A DNA stretch of 64,000 nucleotides from Pararhodobacter sp. CCB-MM2 (lineage in GTDB: Bacteria; Pseudomonadota; Alphaproteobacteria; Rhodobacterales; Rhodobacteraceae). Under the pieces are notes generated by a model. The model did no database searches. It saw only the letters and a list, made by a program, of their open reading frames with translations, and was not told the DNA's origin. How positions within the stretch are numbered: the stretch's first letter is position 1; each line of letters opens with the position of its first letter. Positions 62,283-64,000 of the stretch are shown here, piece by piece. The DNA lies in assembly GCF_001691415.1 (NCBI RefSeq), contig NZ_LRRR01000003.1, positions 205,818-269,817 of the forward strand, given 5' to 3'. Made by a program: the position numbers and the translations under genes.

Positions 62283-63518
62283 ATGACCGATTTCACCAAA
62301 GAACTTGCCGACCGCCTGGTGCGCTATTGTGCCATCGACAGCCAGTCGGATGCCGACAGCCCCTCGTCCCCCTCGACCGCGATCCAGCTGGACATGCAGC
62401 ACCTGCTGGTGGCCGAGCTGACCGAGATGGGCGCACAGGATGTGACCCTGACCGAGTATGGCGCCGTCCTCGCCACCATCCCGGGCACGGCCGAGGGGCC
62501 GACCGTCGGCTTCCTTGCGCATGTGGATACCGCACCACAGTTCAACGCCTCGGGCGTGAAGCCGCGGATCATCAAGGGCTATAACGGTGGCGCCATCAGC
62601 TATCCGGACGACCCGGCCCTGTCGCTGAACCCCGAGGAGTTCCCCTATCTCGCTGAGAAGCTGGGCCATGACATCATCACCGCCTCGGGCCTGACGCTGC
62701 TGGGCGCCGATGACAAGGCCGGGGTGTCGATCCTGATGACCGCCGCCCGCCACATGCTGGCCAGCCCGGAGGTGAAGCGCCCGACCCTGCGGCTGGCCTT
62801 CACCCCGGACGAGGAGATCGGCCGCGGCGTCGATTCCCGCCTGCCCAAGGACCTCGGGGCCGACTTCGCCTATACATTCGATGGCGGGAAGGTCGGCGAG
62901 ATCGAATATGAGACCTTCTCGGCCGATGGGGCTGTGGTGACGGTGAAGGGCGTCTCGATTCACCCCGGCTATGCCACCGGCAAACTGGTTAATGCGATTC
63001 ACCTCGCCTCGACGATCATCCAGACGTTGCCGCAGGCGACGATGACGCCCGAGACGACGACCGAGCGTGAGGGCTTCATCCATGCCACGGATATGGAGGG
63101 CGGCTCCTCCGAGATGCGGATCAAGTTCATCATCCGGGATTTCGAACGGGAAGGGCTGGCCGAGAAAGGAGCGATTCTGCAGCAGGTATGCGCCGCCGTC
63201 GCTGCCACTGAACCGCGGGCCGAGATCACCTGCACGATTTCGCCCCAGTACCGGAACATGCGCTACTGGCTGGAATCGGACATGACCCCGGTCGATCTGG
63301 CCCGCGAGGCGGCCCGTGATCTGGGATTGGAACCCGAGTCGGTCCCGATCCGGGGGGGCACGGACGGTTCGCGACTCACCGAGATGGGGATTCCCTGTCC
63401 GAATCTGTTCACCGGGATGCAGAACATCCATGGCCCGCTGGAGTGGATCTCGGCCCAGGATATGCAGGTCGCCATGCAACTATGCTTGGCGCTTTCGGCC
63501 CGCGCAGCCCGTTCCTGA
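62283..63518 (+). CDS. pepT: Peptidase T (tripeptide aminopeptidase)
   Basis: A 411-residue M20 family metallopeptidase that removes N-terminal residues from tripeptides. Zinc ligands and catalytic residues are visible in FLAHVDTAPQFNASG (His and Asp), LLGADDKAGVSILM (bridging Asp), FTPDEEIGRGVDS (catalytic Glu and ligand Glu) and the late IRGGTDGSRLTEMG. The ligand His of the dimerisation domain is in VKGVSIHPGYATGKLVNA. Start ATG 62283 has AGGAGG. Length matches E. coli PepT. Confidence 0.96.
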   Translation: MTDFTKELADRLVRYCAIDSQSDADSPSSPSTAIQLDMQHLLVAELTEMGAQDVTLTEYGAVLATIPGTAEGPTVGFLAHVDTAPQFNASGVKPRIIKGYNGGAISYPDDPALSLNPEEFPYLAEKLGHDIITASGLTLLGADDKAGVSILMTAARHMLASPEVKRPTLRLAFTPDEEIGRGVDSRLPKDLGADFAYTFDGGKVGEIEYETFSADGAVVTVKGVSIHPGYATGKLVNAIHLASTIIQTLPQATMTPETTTEREGFIHATDMEGGSSEMRIKFIIRDFEREGLAEKGAILQQVCAAVAATEPRAEITCTISPQYRNMRYWLESDMTPVDLAREAARDLGLEPESVPIRGGTDGSRLTEMGIPCPNLFTGMQNIHGPLEWISAQDMQVAMQLCLALSARAARS

Positions 63519-63706
63519 AGGGGGCTGCGGACAGGGGGTGTCGGGGGTGAAATCAGCATCTCGTGGCTGGGCCTCCGACACCCACAAAACAAGGGAAAAA
63601 GGGCAATCCCCCATTCCTTTCCGAAAAGTTATCATTTTTTATCAAAGGCTTGGCTGGAAAATACCGGTCCGTGTGACGAATTTTTGTCGGGCGGTGTTTT
63701 TTCCTC

Positions 63707-63735
63707 TTGCGGGTCCCGGCGGGAACCCCTAGATA
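63707..63735 (+). promoter_or_regulatory. Strong sigma-70 type promoter of an rRNA operon
   Basis: -35 TTGCGG (63707-63712), 17-bp spacer, -10 TAGATA (63730-63735), followed by a GC-rich discriminator (CCGCCTCACCG). The layout and the CTAGATACCGCCTCACCGAA block match rRNA promoters of Rhodobacter and Paracoccus as I recall them. The discriminator fits stringent control. Confidence 0.75.
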
Positions 63736-63739
63736 CCGC

Positions 63740-64000
63740 CTCACCGAAGCGGAGACGCTGAGGGACACGCCGAAAGCGACGCCGGAAACGGACCGAAGAC
63801 GGGGTGGACAGGATGGGAAAGACGGCAGCGCAGCCGGAAGAGTTCGGAAGCGCCGCTGGAATTTTTGTCCTCTGCTTTTTGAAAATTTGGTGATGAAGGG
63901 ATATGCGGGCGGTTTGGTTCGTTTCGATGGATCGGACGTCTGTATATCGGCTCACTAGGGTTTATTCCCGATGATGTGAGTGTCAGCTTCACTGTTTTGC
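63740..64000 (+). ncRNA. rRNA operon leader (5' part of the pre-rRNA; 16S lies beyond the window)
   Basis: Downstream of the promoter no coding sequence is convincing. Features of the leader: a boxA-like TGCTTTTTGA (63873-63882) followed by AAATTTGGTGATGAAGGGAT, and the block GGGTTTATTCCCGATGATGT then GAGTGTCAGCTTCACTGTTT at the edge, which I recognise from sequences just before 16S rRNA in Rhodobacteraceae. The region 63519-63700 has only AT-rich upstream sequence (TTATCATTTTTTATCAAA near 63628), perhaps an UP-type element or Fis-like site. Confidence 0.7.

Noticed and set aside
63707..63958. 83-residue plus-strand open frame before the window end
   Set aside because: It overlaps the -35/-10 boxes and rRNA leader, has no ribosome site and no recognisable domain.

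Overview
The window is GC-rich alphaproteobacterial chromosome, most likely from the Rhodobacteraceae (a Paracoccus/Rhodobacter-type organism; genus uncertain). The assignment rests on the order rpsT-dnaA-dnaN-recF-gyrB, the flaF-flbT flagellin accessory genes, the mch/DUF1737/nnrU/malyl-CoA thioesterase block of the ethylmalonyl-CoA pathway, three def paralogues next to fmt, and an rRNA operon leader at the right edge.

Layout. 1-5 kb: the 5' end of hppD (partial), a divergent Lrp-type regulator, fmt, and three peptide deformylase paralogues. One paralogue has lost its catalytic residues, and a FAD monooxygenase gene sits inside the array. 5-9 kb: a MalY/PatB C-S lyase, a glutathionyl-hydroquinone reductase and small hypotheticals. 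9-19.4 kb: an accessory catabolic locus. A TRAP transporter (dctPQM) is divergent from an IclR regulator that leads a plus-strand operon: SCP2-type thiolase, acyl-CoA ligase, a tandem-PPC (DUF296) protein, an SDR, a protein made of an exact-register internal duplication, and a second SDR. Two matching 17-bp palindromes flank the divergent promoter region. 19.4-28.9 kb: amine and amino-acid catabolism genes with two LysR regulators, interspersed with decaying fragments (amidohydrolase, cupin regulator, SDR).

29-43 kb: core replication and housekeeping genes. gyrB is separated from recF by a five-gene block (VOC protein, TetR, Cys-rich protein, DUF6958, exported hypothetical). Then come dnaN, dnaA, rpsT, an enoyl-CoA hydratase, mutM, ubiE and ubiB. 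43-50.4 kb: flagellar genes (flgD, fliK, a FlgJ-type rod-binding protein, flgN, flagellin, flaF, flbT, a DUF1217 protein), followed by about 1 kb of broken IS3-type transposase remnants. 51.5-55 kb: sdhBADC. 55.5-60.4 kb: a hypothetical, mesaconyl-CoA hydratase, DUF1737, NnrU, a malyl-CoA thioesterase-like lyase and malate dehydrogenase. This part links the TCA cycle to C2 assimilation by the ethylmalonyl-CoA pathway. 60.4-64 kb: a cytochrome P450, DUF2867, pepT, and a strong promoter plus leader that should precede 16S rRNA just outside the window.

The best candidate for something undescribed is the 12-19.4 kb operon: two internally duplicated proteins of unknown biochemical role, embedded among CoA-ligase, thiolase and SDR enzymes with their own importer and regulator. 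A dispersed ~100-bp palindromic intergenic element with a conserved inner 17-bp palindrome (near 850 and 35160, and a half copy near 57090) and the deformylase paralogue without catalytic residues are the other notable observations.
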